From the NCBI GenBank assembly GCA_947063875.1, contig CAMSTY010000030.1:1-40337 (forward strand): DNA of 40,337 nucleotides. Reading direction: 5' to 3'. The position numbers were made by a program, and so were the translations under genes. Source of the DNA: an uncultured bacterium. GTDB taxonomy: Bacteria; Bacillota; Clostridia; Lachnospirales; Lachnospiraceae. The notes below the pieces were generated by a model. The model searched no databases, was not told where the DNA came from, and saw only the letters and a list, made by a program, of their open reading frames with translations. Below are positions 23,824 through 31,694 of the stretch, in pieces. Each line of letters opens with the position of its first letter. The stretch's first letter is position 1.

Positions 23824-24810
23824 ATGATTATGGACTGTTGTTTTGCGCCCATGGAGGGAATCACAGGATATGTGTACCGCAATGCCCATCATCAGTTTTA
23901 TGGGGGGATTGCCCGGTATTACACTCCGTTTATCGCGCCAAACCAATCCCGCAGACTGACATCCCGGGAGATGAATGACATTTTGCCGGAACATAATCAG
24001 GGCATAGCGGTGGTGCCTCAGATTTTAACTAACCGGGCAGAAGACTTCTTGTGGGCGGCCGGAAAGATACGTGAATTCGGCTATCGGGAGGTCAATCTGA
24101 ATCTGGGCTGCCCCTCCAAAACGGTGGTGGCCAAAAACCGCGGCTCCGGATTCCTGGCTTTTCCACAGGAACTTGATTGCTTTCTGGAACAGATAAGCAT
24201 AGGACTGCAGAAGATGGGGATGCGGCTTTCCATAAAGACCAGGATTGGCAGGGACAACCCGGGGGAATTTGGTGAACTTCTGAGGATTTTCAATCAATAT
24301 CCCTTGGAAATGCTGATGATCCATCCGCGGGTCCAGACGGATTTTTACCGGAATCATCCAAATCTGGAGGTGTTTTCGGATGCGGTAAGGCACAGCCAAA
24401 ATCCCGTCTGTTATAACGGGGATCTTTTTTCATGGGAGGATTGCGAGACATTGGAAAAACGATTCCCATCTGTGAACGCCGTGATGCTGGGACGCGGGCT
24501 TTTGCGAAATCCGGCGCTGGCTGAGGAAATGGAAAGAAAGGCAGGAGGGAACGGCGCGGTAAAGGCAGATTCCCTCGGGGAGAAGCGTCGTCTGAAAGAT
24601 TTTCATGATGCAGTGCTGGCCGGATATCGGGAAGCAATCCCCGGAGACAGAAATGTGCTTTTTAAGATGAAGGAACTGTGGTCGTATCTGGGGGACCGGT
24701 TTGAAGGAGGGGAGCGTTTCTTAAAAAAGATCAAAAAAGCCACCCGCATGGAAAACTACCAATCGGCAGCAGAACAGATATTCTCCGGCTGCCCTTTGCG
24801 AGAATCATAA
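23824..24810 (+). CDS. dus: tRNA-dihydrouridine synthase (Dus family)
   Basis: The 328-residue flavoenzyme reduces a uridine in tRNA to dihydrouridine using FMN. It carries FAPMEGITGYVYRNAHHQ at the N-terminus, the catalytic-Cys block NLGCPSKTVVAKNRGSGFL (about residues 93-111), SIKTRIG, MIHPRVQ, CYNGDL and VMLGRGLLRNPAL. The GCPSKTV form resembles DusC-like members, but subfamily and target position cannot be fixed by eye. It starts 20 bp after the antiterminator stop and might be read with it. ATG 23830 is an alternative start. Confidence 0.9.
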   Translation: MIMDCCFAPMEGITGYVYRNAHHQFYGGIARYYTPFIAPNQSRRLTSREMNDILPEHNQGIAVVPQILTNRAEDFLWAAGKIREFGYREVNLNLGCPSKTVVAKNRGSGFLAFPQELDCFLEQISIGLQKMGMRLSIKTRIGRDNPGEFGELLRIFNQYPLEMLMIHPRVQTDFYRNHPNLEVFSDAVRHSQNPVCYNGDLFSWEDCETLEKRFPSVNAVMLGRGLLRNPALAEEMERKAGGNGAVKADSLGEKRRLKDFHDAVLAGYREAIPGDRNVLFKMKELWSYLGDRFEGGERFLKKIKKATRMENYQSAAEQIFSGCPLRES

Positions 24811-24838
24811 ATTTCCTCTTCCCTATTTCCGGAATCTG

Positions 24839-24847
24839 TGTTATACT
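24839..24847 (+). promoter_or_regulatory. Extended -10 promoter of folT
   Basis: TGTTATACT (TGn followed by TATACT) fits an extended -10 element. The -35 region is poor. Transcription would begin near 24854, about 25 nt before the riboswitch. Confidence 0.55.
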
Positions 24848-24879
24848 CACTCAGGAATCTTTTACAAATTCATACAGAA

Positions 24880-24989
24880 GCAGAGTAGGTCTGTGCGCGT
24901 TAAGTGCCGGTTGGACGGGGAGTTGCCAGCCGGACGAAAAGGACAGGAAAGAAGTATGTCCTTGCGGTGCATAGTCCGCATCCCGCTGC
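24880..24989 (+). promoter_or_regulatory. Tetrahydrofolate (THF) riboswitch
   Basis: The segment contains the THF-I riboswitch signature in order: AGAGTAGG, CGCGTTAAGTGCCGG, CCGGACGAAAAGGACA, TGTCCTTGCGGTGCATAG and TCCGCATCCCGCTGC. P1 closes through GCAG (24880-24883) with CTGC (24986-24989). The paired CCGG and GGACA/TGTCC arms are evident. The downstream gene is a folate S-component, which agrees with the ligand. Confidence 0.92.
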
Positions 24990-25049
24990 AAAGAGGGTAA
25001 TGCTGCTATTACCTCCTTTGTGCCGCGAGAGGTCTGCAAAGGAGGTAAT
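24989..25049 (+). promoter_or_regulatory. Mutually exclusive sequestor/anti-sequestor hairpins of folT
   Basis: ATTACCTCCTTTG (25008-25020) pairs perfectly with CAAAGGAGGTAAT (25037-25049), which contains the folT ribosome binding site. The same segment can instead pair with 24989-25001, with one mismatch and one wobble, around the loop GCTGCT. That alternative partner begins at the last base of riboswitch P1, so the aptamer fold can tip the balance toward ribosome-site masking. Confidence 0.8.
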
Positions 25050-25053
25050 TTTC

Positions 25054-25626
25054 ATGAAAAAATTAGCAACTTTGTTCACGGACTCCTATCGCGAGTTCAA
25101 GTCTGTAAGGACTCTTGCCCTGACTGGCATGCTTGGCGCGGTCTCGGTTGTTTTGGGGTATCTGACCCTGGCAATCGGAGATTATATTAAGATCGGTTTT
25201 TCCAGCATTGCCAATCAGATGGTGCATTACCTGTTCGGGCCGGTGGTTGGCGGGCTGTTCGGCGGCGCGCTGGATATCCTGAAATATTTTGTAAAACCGA
25301 CAGGCCCGTATTTTCCCGGGTGGACATTCTCAGCCGTGCTGGCCGGGCTGATCTATGGAAGTTTTTATTACAAAAGGCCGATTACCTTGTGGAGGGTGAT
25401 GGCGGCGGAACTGGTGGTATCCGTTATCTGCAATATGCTGCTTGGCACCTATTGGCTTACGATCATGTATGGCAATGCTTTTTCTGCATTGTTCTGGCTG
25501 CGGGTGCAGAAAAATCTGATCATGTGGCCCATTAATTCCTTGATTTTCTATACGATTACAAAGAACCTGGAGACAGCGGGGGTTTTCCGTATTTTAAAAG
25601 GGCCGCAGAGGACGCTTCCTCAGTAA
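25054..25626 (+). CDS. folT: ECF transporter S-component, folate specific (FolT)
   Basis: The 190-residue membrane protein has about five or six hydrophobic segments and the FolT-type pattern LALTGMLGAVSVVLGYLT, KIGFSSIANQMVHYLFGPV and GGALDILKYFVKPTGPYFPG. It captures folates and works with a shared ECF energy module (EcfA, EcfA', EcfT) encoded elsewhere. The specificity is supported by the THF riboswitch directly upstream. The ATG at 25054 follows AAAGGAGG, which lies inside the switchable hairpin. The frame is open further upstream through the riboswitch, but that part is not coding. Confidence 0.93.
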   Translation: MKKLATLFTDSYREFKSVRTLALTGMLGAVSVVLGYLTLAIGDYIKIGFSSIANQMVHYLFGPVVGGLFGGALDILKYFVKPTGPYFPGWTFSAVLAGLIYGSFYYKRPITLWRVMAAELVVSVICNMLLGTYWLTIMYGNAFSALFWLRVQKNLIMWPINSLIFYTITKNLETAGVFRILKGPQRTLPQ

Positions 25627-25800
25627 ATCCCATGCTGCGCCTGCGACGCTGTTTTCGTGCAAACCAGTGCAGCCGCAATGGGTTTTTACAGTGGCATAGG
25701 GCAAATGCCGCGAAAGAGAACCGGAAATTCCGGCAAAACAGGAATGTGTATCGGAAGCCTGCATATATTGAGACAAAGAGGTGTGCAAAAGTGGTGGAAG

Positions 25801-26994
25801 ATGCAGATATATGTTGTAAAAGAAGGGGACAACGTAGATGGGATCGCCTCTCAGATGGGGATTCCGGTGGATGCTTTGATTTATGATAACCAGATTGAAT
25901 ATCCGTATCGCCTGGCCGTTGGCCAGGCACTTTTTGTCGGAGAATATTCGGGAAAATATACAAGTGATGGCTGCTATCAGTTGAGAGACGGCAGGGAACG
26001 AAGGAATCGAACCCCTCTTTATGTCAGCGGATATGCTTACCCGTATATACAAAACGAAGTATTGGAGGAAACACTGCCGGGGTTGACGGCGATTTACATA
26101 TTTTCCTATGGATTTACAGCGGAGGGGGAACTGATACCGCCGTCCCGCAATGAGGATTGGATGATAGCGGAGGCCTGCCAGAAGAATGTGCGTCCTGTGC
26201 TGACATTGACGCCTCTTGGAAATGACGGCCGTTTTAACAATAATCTGGTGACGATTCTGGTGCAAAACCGTACTTTGCAGCGGAAGCTTCTGTGGACGCT
26301 GGGAAACGTGATGCAGCAGAAGGGATACGGAGGCTTGGATATTGACTTTGAATATGTGCAGTCGGAGGATCGGGAAGCATTTGCCTCTTTCGTGGAATTT
26401 GCCACCCAGGTGATGAATCTGTTTGATTATCCGGTCAGCGTGGCGCTGGCGCCTAAGACTACGCGGGATCAGCCGGGGCTTTTGTATGAAGGGATCGATT
26501 ACCGGCTGTTGGGGGCGGCGGCGAACCGGGTGATGCTGATGAGTTATGAGTGGGGGTATACCTATGGGCCGCCCATGGCCGTTGCCCCTCTCAATATGGT
26601 ACGCCGGGTAGTGGAGTATGCAATATCGGAAATTCCGGCGGAAAAGATCAGCATGGGAATCCCCAATTACGGATATGACTGGCCGCTTCCCTATGTACGG
26701 GGCACGACTCAGGCGACCACCATTGGCACCCTGGAAGCAATCCGGCTGGCGATCGACCATGGTGTGGAGATTCGCTTTGATGAGACGGCGATGTCCCCGT
26801 ATTTTCGGTACTGGCAGTATGGAATCCAGCATGAAGTATGGTTTGAGGATGTGAGAAGCCTGAAGGCGAAATTTGATTTGGTAAAAGAATATGGATTAAG
26901 CGGAGTGGGCTATTGGCAGCTGATGCGGTTTTTCAGGGCGAACTGGCTGCTGCTGGAGGAGATGTTTGTGACGGAACGGGAAAAGGCAGTTTAG
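25801..26994 (+). CDS. LysM plus GH18 hydrolase (spore-cortex lytic, YaaH/SleL-like)
   Basis: The 397-residue protein begins with a LysM domain (MQIYVVKEGDNVDGIASQMG to about residue 45) and continues with a glycoside hydrolase 18 domain whose catalytic motif GGLDIDFEYV places the acid/base at Glu184. MSYEWGYTYGPPMAVAPL, GIPNYGYDWPLPY and GVGYWQL are typical of the spore-germination N-acetylglucosaminidases YaaH/SleL. It lacks a signal peptide, as those spore proteins do. The start at 25801 follows GGTGGAAG. The frame is open to 25657, but the extra residues look spurious. The 174-bp gap before it has only a weak TATATT as a promoter candidate. Confidence 0.9.
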   Translation: MQIYVVKEGDNVDGIASQMGIPVDALIYDNQIEYPYRLAVGQALFVGEYSGKYTSDGCYQLRDGRERRNRTPLYVSGYAYPYIQNEVLEETLPGLTAIYIFSYGFTAEGELIPPSRNEDWMIAEACQKNVRPVLTLTPLGNDGRFNNNLVTILVQNRTLQRKLLWTLGNVMQQKGYGGLDIDFEYVQSEDREAFASFVEFATQVMNLFDYPVSVALAPKTTRDQPGLLYEGIDYRLLGAAANRVMLMSYEWGYTYGPPMAVAPLNMVRRVVEYAISEIPAEKISMGIPNYGYDWPLPYVRGTTQATTIGTLEAIRLAIDHGVEIRFDETAMSPYFRYWQYGIQHEVWFEDVRSLKAKFDLVKEYGLSGVGYWQLMRFFRANWLLLEEMFVTEREKAV

Positions 26995-27004
26995 GACAGA
27001 ACAC

Positions 27005-27036
27005 CCGGTCAAGGCGCCAGTGACGCCTTTGACCGG
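27005..27036. terminator. Hairpin between convergent GH18 and Mrp genes
   Basis: CCGGTCAAGGCG (27005-27016) pairs with CGCCTTTGACCGG (27024-27036) with one bulged T. It is followed by ATTTG on the plus strand. It lies between two convergent stops and probably serves both. Confidence 0.65.
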
Positions 27037-27055
27037 ATTTGCCGCATTATCCATA

Positions 27056-27901
27056 TTATAAGGAAAGCAGCTTCTCTGCGGCGGTATCCATCCAGGCTTC
27101 ATCCAGGTATTCAATGGTTCCGGCATCGACATGTTCGGCAATAGCCGGGGTGATGGGAAGCTTGGCAAGAACCGGGAGGTCAAACTCTTTGGCAATTTCA
27201 TCAATATGGCTCTCGCCAAAGACGGAAATCCGTTTGCCGCAATCCGGACATTCCAGATAACTCATGTTTTCTACCAGGCCGATGATCGGAATATCCATCT
27301 TCTTTGCCATGTGGACAGCCTTGGAGACAATCATGGAAACCAGTTCCTGAGGAGAGGTTACGATGATGATTCCGTCTACCGGCAGAGACTGGAATACGGT
27401 CAGGGGGACATCGCCGGTTCCGGGCGGCATATCCACAAACATATAATCTACATTTTCCCACAGGGCCTCCTGCCAGAACTGCTTGACAGCGCCGGCGATG
27501 ACCGGGCCTCTCCAGATGACCGGATCCGTGTCATGGTCCAGCAACAGATTGGCTGACATAATATCAATACCGGTAGCCGTGGTGGCCGGGACCATCAGTC
27601 CGTCGGGAGTGACGCTGATGCCATCCGTGCCCAGGCCGAAAGATTTGGGGATGGAGGGGCCGGTGATGTCAGCGTCCAGGATGGCAGTGTGTTTGCCCTT
27701 GGCATTCATCTTGACGGCCAGCAGGGAAGTTACCAGGGATTTTCCGACGCCGCCCTTGCCGCTGACGATCCCAATTACTTTGCTTACCGAACTGGCTGGA
27801 TTTAACGGTTCAAGAAAGCTGGTGCGGTCCGCGGTGCGGCTGCTGCAGTTTTCCCCGCAGGAACTGCAGTCATGGGTACAATTTGCACTTGCTTCGCTCA
27901 T
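27056..27901 (-). CDS. mrp: Mrp/NBP35 (ApbC-like) iron-sulfur carrier P-loop ATPase
   Basis: The 281-residue protein has an N-terminal cysteine cluster (CTHDCSSCGENC), a deviant Walker A GIVSGKGGVGKS (about residues 44-55), DADITGPSIP, VDMPPGTGDVPLT and ENMSYLECPDCGKRISVFG. The C-x2-C in the last block binds a bridging 4Fe-4S cluster in ApbC/Nbp35 dimers. The N-terminal cysteines are reminiscent of the Nbp35 ferredoxin-like site. It should assemble or carry Fe-S clusters in the cytoplasm. The ATG at 27901 follows AGGAGGTG at ideal spacing. It is a single gene, divergent from the sortase. Confidence 0.93.
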   Translation of the reverse strand: MSEASANCTHDCSSCGENCSSRTADRTSFLEPLNPASSVSKVIGIVSGKGGVGKSLVTSLLAVKMNAKGKHTAILDADITGPSIPKSFGLGTDGISVTPDGLMVPATTATGIDIMSANLLLDHDTDPVIWRGPVIAGAVKQFWQEALWENVDYMFVDMPPGTGDVPLTVFQSLPVDGIIIVTSPQELVSMIVSKAVHMAKKMDIPIIGLVENMSYLECPDCGKRISVFGESHIDEIAKEFDLPVLAKLPITPAIAEHVDAGTIEYLDEAWMDTAAEKLLSL

Positions 27902-28012
27902 GTGAAACACCTCCTATTCGTGCTGCATTGCTTTTATGGATTTGCAATGCCATACCAGGAAAGGATATCACATTTATGGGAAAAGGAAAAGACCTTCTGC
28001 GAGATTTTTTAC

Positions 28013-28041
28013 TTGCATCTGGCAGAAGAACGAGGTATCAT
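28013..28041 (+). promoter_or_regulatory. Promoter of srtB
   Basis: TTGCAT (28013-28018) and TATCAT (28036-28041) are separated by 17 bp, about 40 bp before the sortase start. Confidence 0.6.
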
Positions 28042-28081
28042 TAAAAGTAGAAATAAGTAAAAAGAAAGAGAAGTTTGACAG

Positions 28082-28933
28082 ATGGAGAAGAAAAAGGGGA
28101 ATCGGGTCCTCATGCTGCGGATCATGCTGGGGGTTTGCGTGGCAGTGTTTTTGGCCAGCGGATATATGTTGATCCGGGACTATATTGAGACCAGCAGGCA
28201 GCAGGAGACGTTTGATCAGCTGAATAGCAGATTTGCAATGGAAGCACAGCAGGCAGTTATGCAGCAGGAGCCTGGGGTAGAGCCGGGGGAGGGCGAGGCG
28301 GCCAAAAAGCAGCGAGTTTCTCCGCAGGAGTGGAGAGAGCAGTGGGAGCGCCTGGCGCAGGAGCGGTTTCAGGTTTACCAGTCGATGAAGGCGGAGAACT
28401 CGGATATGATTGGCTGGATTCGGATTCAGGGGACAAATATTGATTACCCGGTGATGCAGAGCCCGGATCGGGTGGACTATTATCTTCATCGGGATTTTTA
28501 TAAGAATAAGAGCAGTTACGGGACCCCGTACCTGTCCGAGGTCTGCCGGTACGAGGAGCCGAGGACCAGTTTGCTGATTAGCGGACATCATATGAAGAAC
28601 GGTTCCATGTTTGCAGCGCTTCAGAATTATACGGAACAGGAATTTTTTGAAGAGCATCCCTATGTTCAGTTTGACACCATGGAGGAAGCAGGGAGTTATG
28701 AGGTTGCTGCCGTGATCAAGCTGAGCGCATCCGGAGATCAAAGCATCTGGCAGCAGCTTCTGTTTCCCAGAGAGGGAGAAGATTTCGGGAAAGCCTGGGA
28801 GCGGGTCAAACAGGAGGGGTTTTACGATACCGGAGTGGAACTCCAAGAGGAGGATGAACTGCTGGCTATGGTGACTTGTGAGTATACTTTGAGAAACGGA
28901 CGGATTTTGTTGATTGCGAGACGGATCGTCTGA
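28082..28933 (+). CDS. srtB: Class B sortase
   Basis: The 283-residue enzyme has an N-terminal membrane anchor (about residues 11-32), a charged stalk rich in Gln and Glu, and the sortase B fold: IGWIRIQGTNIDYPVMQ, DFYKNKSSYGTPYL, catalytic His169 in ISGHHMKNGSMF, catalytic Cys266 in AMVTCEYTL and the arginine in RILLIARRI. It attaches proteins with a sorting signal to the cell wall. No substrate with a sorting signal lies in the window. Usual sortase B motifs read GHNM and TLSTC; here they are GHHM and MVTC, both accepted variants. It precedes the alarmone synthetase by 17 bp. Confidence 0.93.
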   Translation: MEKKKGNRVLMLRIMLGVCVAVFLASGYMLIRDYIETSRQQETFDQLNSRFAMEAQQAVMQQEPGVEPGEGEAAKKQRVSPQEWREQWERLAQERFQVYQSMKAENSDMIGWIRIQGTNIDYPVMQSPDRVDYYLHRDFYKNKSSYGTPYLSEVCRYEEPRTSLLISGHHMKNGSMFAALQNYTEQEFFEEHPYVQFDTMEEAGSYEVAAVIKLSASGDQSIWQQLLFPREGEDFGKAWERVKQEGFYDTGVELQEEDELLAMVTCEYTLRNGRILLIARRIV

Positions 28934-28950
28934 ACGGAGGGAAGATACCT

Positions 28951-29658
28951 ATGAATATGAGCATGAACCCCAACAGTGAATTGCAGCAGTCGGTGGTCAG
29001 CGTTCCGGATCTGGTGCAGGTGCCGGAAGACCTTCTGCATCAGGCCAAGGAATTTCAGGAAGCGATTATGATGTATTCCTGTGCGATCCGGGAAGTTAAG
29101 ACCAAGCTGGAAGTGCTGAACGACGAGCTGTCGATCAGAAACCAGCGCAATCCGATTGAGATGATTAAATCGCGGGTAAAGAAGCCGCTGAGTATTGTGG
29201 AAAAGCTGCACCGCAGGAATCTGCCGATTACTCTGGACTCCATGATCAATCACCTGGATGATGTGGCGGGGATCCGGGTGATCTGTTCCTTTGTGGATGA
29301 TATCTATACCGTGGCGCGGATGCTGGTGAGGCAGGATGATATCCGGGTCATTGCGGTAAAGGATTACATTGAACACCCGAAGCCGAACGGCTATCGCAGT
29401 TATCATCTGATTGTGGAAGTTCCGGTGTTCTTTTCGGACCGCAAGAAGGATCTCCGGGTGGAAGTGCAGATCCGTACGATCGCCATGGATTTCTGGGCCA
29501 GCCTGGATCATCAGCTGAAGTATAAGAAAGACATCGGGACAGCGGCAGAGGAGATTGGGGAGGAACTTCGTAAATGCGCGGAAGTGATCGCAAAGACAGA
29601 CCGCCATATGCTGATCATTCGCAAAAGCATAGAGGCACAGAGCAGAAAAGAGAAGTAG
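28951..29658 (+). CDS. relQ: Small alarmone synthetase (RelQ/YjbM-like)
   Basis: The 235-residue protein contains only the RelA/SpoT synthetase domain, with RVKKPLSIVEKLHRRN, HLDDVAGIRVICSFVDDIY, PKPNGYRSYHLIVEVP and VEVQIRTIAMDFWASLDHQL. It lacks the hydrolase, TGS and ACT domains of long RSH enzymes. It should make (p)ppGpp or pGpp from ATP and guanine nucleotides under stress. RelQ versus RelP cannot be settled by eye. GGAGGG lies nine bases before the ATG, and the gene is probably co-transcribed with the sortase. Confidence 0.92.
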   Translation: MNMSMNPNSELQQSVVSVPDLVQVPEDLLHQAKEFQEAIMMYSCAIREVKTKLEVLNDELSIRNQRNPIEMIKSRVKKPLSIVEKLHRRNLPITLDSMINHLDDVAGIRVICSFVDDIYTVARMLVRQDDIRVIAVKDYIEHPKPNGYRSYHLIVEVPVFFSDRKKDLRVEVQIRTIAMDFWASLDHQLKYKKDIGTAAEEIGEELRKCAEVIAKTDRHMLIIRKSIEAQSRKEK

Positions 29659-29686
29659 CAGGCGGCCAGGGAGGAAGTCTTTCTTG

Positions 29687-30460
29687 TCAGTAATAATAAT
29701 AAGACAGGGTTTCGGTGATCCGGAATCCTGTTTTTTTATAGAGGGAGAGGGCAGGGATATTGTCGCCGGAGACATGTAAAACCACCCGCGAAATATCGGT
29801 CTGCCCAAGCTGCCAAAGCAGCTGGCGGATCAGTAAGCGCCCCAGTCCCTGCCCGCGCAGCGAGGGGGTGATCCTGACCTGATGAAGGCAGAGGCAGTCC
29901 GGAGAAACCGGCGAGGTGAGGCAGGAACCGATGGGGGAAGACAGCTTTGCCTCCTGGACCAGAAGCCATTGAGCGCCGGGGGAAAGGATATTTTCCGGAA
30001 CGGTCAGGGTGAATCCGGCATGGGAGGGAGAGGATATGTCCGGCAGCTGCTTCCTGTCAAGGAGAAATTCCATCTGATGCTCTTCATGAGAGAATTCCGC
30101 ATCCAGGGCATCCAGCGTTGCCAGGGTATCCTTGCAGCGGGGAGAAAACGCAAACAGGAAATCAAAGTCCTCATAATCGTTCAGCGCCAGAGCCAGCAGC
30201 CGGGAAAAACAGCCTTTTTTGCGCTGGTCGGGCCGGGTGAATGCAGAAATCTCCGCAGTATTGGAATCCAGGGGAATTACCGCCAGAACCGCGCAGAGCT
30301 CTCCCAGGTCGTTGGCGGCCAGATAATGGCAGTCAGCGCCCTCTTTTGGTGAAAGAGGATAGGATAAAGAAGATTGATCATGCAACCGGCAGCCTGCAGT
30401 CATCTGGCAGACAGACGTCTGCAGGTTTTTGGAAAGCGTGGCATAACGGCAGATATTCAT
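29687..30460 (-). CDS. GNAT-family N-acetyltransferase
   Basis: The 257-residue protein ends with a clear GNAT acetyl-CoA-binding region (VRITPSLRGQGLGRLLIRQL and GDNIPALSLYKKTGFRI). A second, more diverged GNAT-like half precedes it (FTRPDQRKKGCFSRLLALAL), so it looks like a tandem GNAT. The acceptor is unknown. The ATG at 30460 has GGAG six bases upstream; the longer open frame runs back into lrgB. It starts 14 bases after the lrgB stop and is therefore probably the last gene of the lrgAB operon. A run of four Tyr closes the protein. Confidence 0.85.
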   Translation of the reverse strand: MNICRYATLSKNLQTSVCQMTAGCRLHDQSSLSYPLSPKEGADCHYLAANDLGELCAVLAVIPLDSNTAEISAFTRPDQRKKGCFSRLLALALNDYEDFDFLFAFSPRCKDTLATLDALDAEFSHEEHQMEFLLDRKQLPDISSPSHAGFTLTVPENILSPGAQWLLVQEAKLSSPIGSCLTSPVSPDCLCLHQVRITPSLRGQGLGRLLIRQLLWQLGQTDISRVVLHVSGDNIPALSLYKKTGFRITETLSYYYY

Positions 30461-30474
30461 AAAGTTCTCCATTC

Positions 30475-31164
30475 TCAGATCAGTCCGGCCACCAGGGGCA
30501 CGACGATAACGGTCATTAGTCCGGCTACGGCTACGGCAAGGCTGCTCATGGCGCCCTCCACCTCCCCTAGTTCCATCGCTTTGGCTGTGCCGACGGCGTG
30601 GGCCGAGGTTCCCAGAGCCAGGCCGCGGGCAATCGGGTGTTTCAGATGAGTCCATTTAAAAATGCTTTCTCCGATGATATTGCCCAATGTCCCGGTGATG
30701 ATGATGCAGATTATAGTGACGGTCACAATTCCTCCGGCCTCTTCGCTGACACCCATGGCGATGGCAGTGGTGATGGATTTGGGAAGCAGGGTCACATAAT
30801 AAGTATGATCCAGGCCAAATAAAAGGCACAGAACAAAGATGCTTCCGGCACTGGCGATTACGCCGGAAAAGATGCCGATGATTACAGCAGCGAGATTCTG
30901 ACGGAGCAGGGCGAGCTGCTTGTAAAGCGGAATGGCCAGACAAACCGTGGTGGGAGTCAGAAGGTAACTGATATATCTGGCGCCTTCTTCGTATGTGGCG
31001 TATTCAATGTGCAGAAACTTTAAAACAGCAATGGTCAGCAGGATGGAAACCAGAATCGGATTGAGGACTGCCCAACCGGTTTTTTGCTTCAGCCAGGTGC
31101 CGAGCCAGAAGGTGAAAAGGCTGAGCACAGTGCAAAAATATAAAGATTCCTGAGGAAAATTCAT
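30475..31164 (-). CDS. lrgB: LrgB-family membrane protein
   Basis: The 229-residue protein has multiple membrane segments and the LrgB hallmarks LTPTTVCLAIPLYKQL, LLPKSITTAIAMGVSEEAGG and ARGLALGTSAHAVGTAKAME. With LrgA it forms a system linked to murein hydrolase control and, in some bacteria, transport of pyruvate or glycolate. The ATG overlaps the lrgA stop (ATGA), showing coupling. The length is normal. Confidence 0.94.
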   Translation of the reverse strand: MNFPQESLYFCTVLSLFTFWLGTWLKQKTGWAVLNPILVSILLTIAVLKFLHIEYATYEEGARYISYLLTPTTVCLAIPLYKQLALLRQNLAAVIIGIFSGVIASAGSIFVLCLLFGLDHTYYVTLLPKSITTAIAMGVSEEAGGIVTVTIICIIITGTLGNIIGESIFKWTHLKHPIARGLALGTSAHAVGTAKAMELGEVEGAMSSLAVAVAGLMTVIVVPLVAGLI

Positions 31165-31535
31165 GATTGCTGATTCTCCTTTCTGCTCTTGTCTTGCCGG
31201 GTTATCATAAATTCTGCCGCTTTCCCGGTAGCGATCATAACGACAATGGTGGAAATCACACTAATGCAGACGACCGGTATCAGGACGGACTGTATTTGCC
31301 GGTAGCTGTCCATCAGCCCGACAGCTGAGGGGACGAACATGATGGACATAATATCGAGGAACAGATTTCCGGCGCCCTCCACCTGCTCCAGCCGGAGAAT
31401 GCCGCAGCAGAGCAGCAAAAGCATCAGGAACAGACCGTAAACCCCCGCCGGAACCGGAAACGGCAGCAGATAGTTGAGCCATTCTCCGATTAGCGTGATC
31501 CCAAGAATTACAGCAAGCTGCTTTAAATATTTCAT
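31161..31535 (-). CDS. lrgA: LrgA/CidA-family holin-like protein
   Basis: The 124-residue protein has four membrane segments and the LrgA pattern ITLIGEWLNYLLPFPVPAGV and LFLDIMSIMFVPSAVGLMD. It is the membrane partner of LrgB. The C-terminus is cytoplasmic and basic (ITRQDKSRKENQQS). AAAGGA lies nine bases before the ATG. No LytTR-type regulator, often found beside lrgAB, is present in the window. Confidence 0.92.
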   Translation of the reverse strand: MKYLKQLAVILGITLIGEWLNYLLPFPVPAGVYGLFLMLLLLCCGILRLEQVEGAGNLFLDIMSIMFVPSAVGLMDSYRQIQSVLIPVVCISVISTIVVMIATGKAAEFMITRQDKSRKENQQS

Positions 31536-31582
31536 GTCAGAAAGTCCTTTCGTTGTGTTTTTATTTATCGGAAATTGTCTTT

Positions 31583-31611
31583 ATCTTACCACCGTAACAG
31601 AAAAATAACAA
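31583..31611 (-). promoter_or_regulatory. Promoter of lrgA-lrgB-GNAT operon
   Basis: On the minus strand TTGTTA (31606-31611) and TAAGAT (31583-31588) are separated by 17 bp. Both boxes match consensus at four of six positions. Confidence 0.45.
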
Positions 31612-31641
31612 CCATGTAACCCAAACTTCTCTTACTTATTC

Positions 31642-31670
31642 TTGAAACTCCATCTGTGATATGCTAAAAT
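31642..31670 (+). promoter_or_regulatory. Promoter of the pyr operon
   Basis: TTGAAA (31642-31647) and TAAAAT (31665-31670) are separated by 17 bp. The leader would be under 20 nt, too short for a PyrR attenuator. Confidence 0.75.
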
Positions 31671-31694
31671 GAAAAAAAATTTAAGGAGGATTCC

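Noticed and set aside
24904..25053. N-terminal extension of FolT
   Set aside because: This stretch is the THF riboswitch and expression platform; the ribosome site and S-component homology start at 25054.
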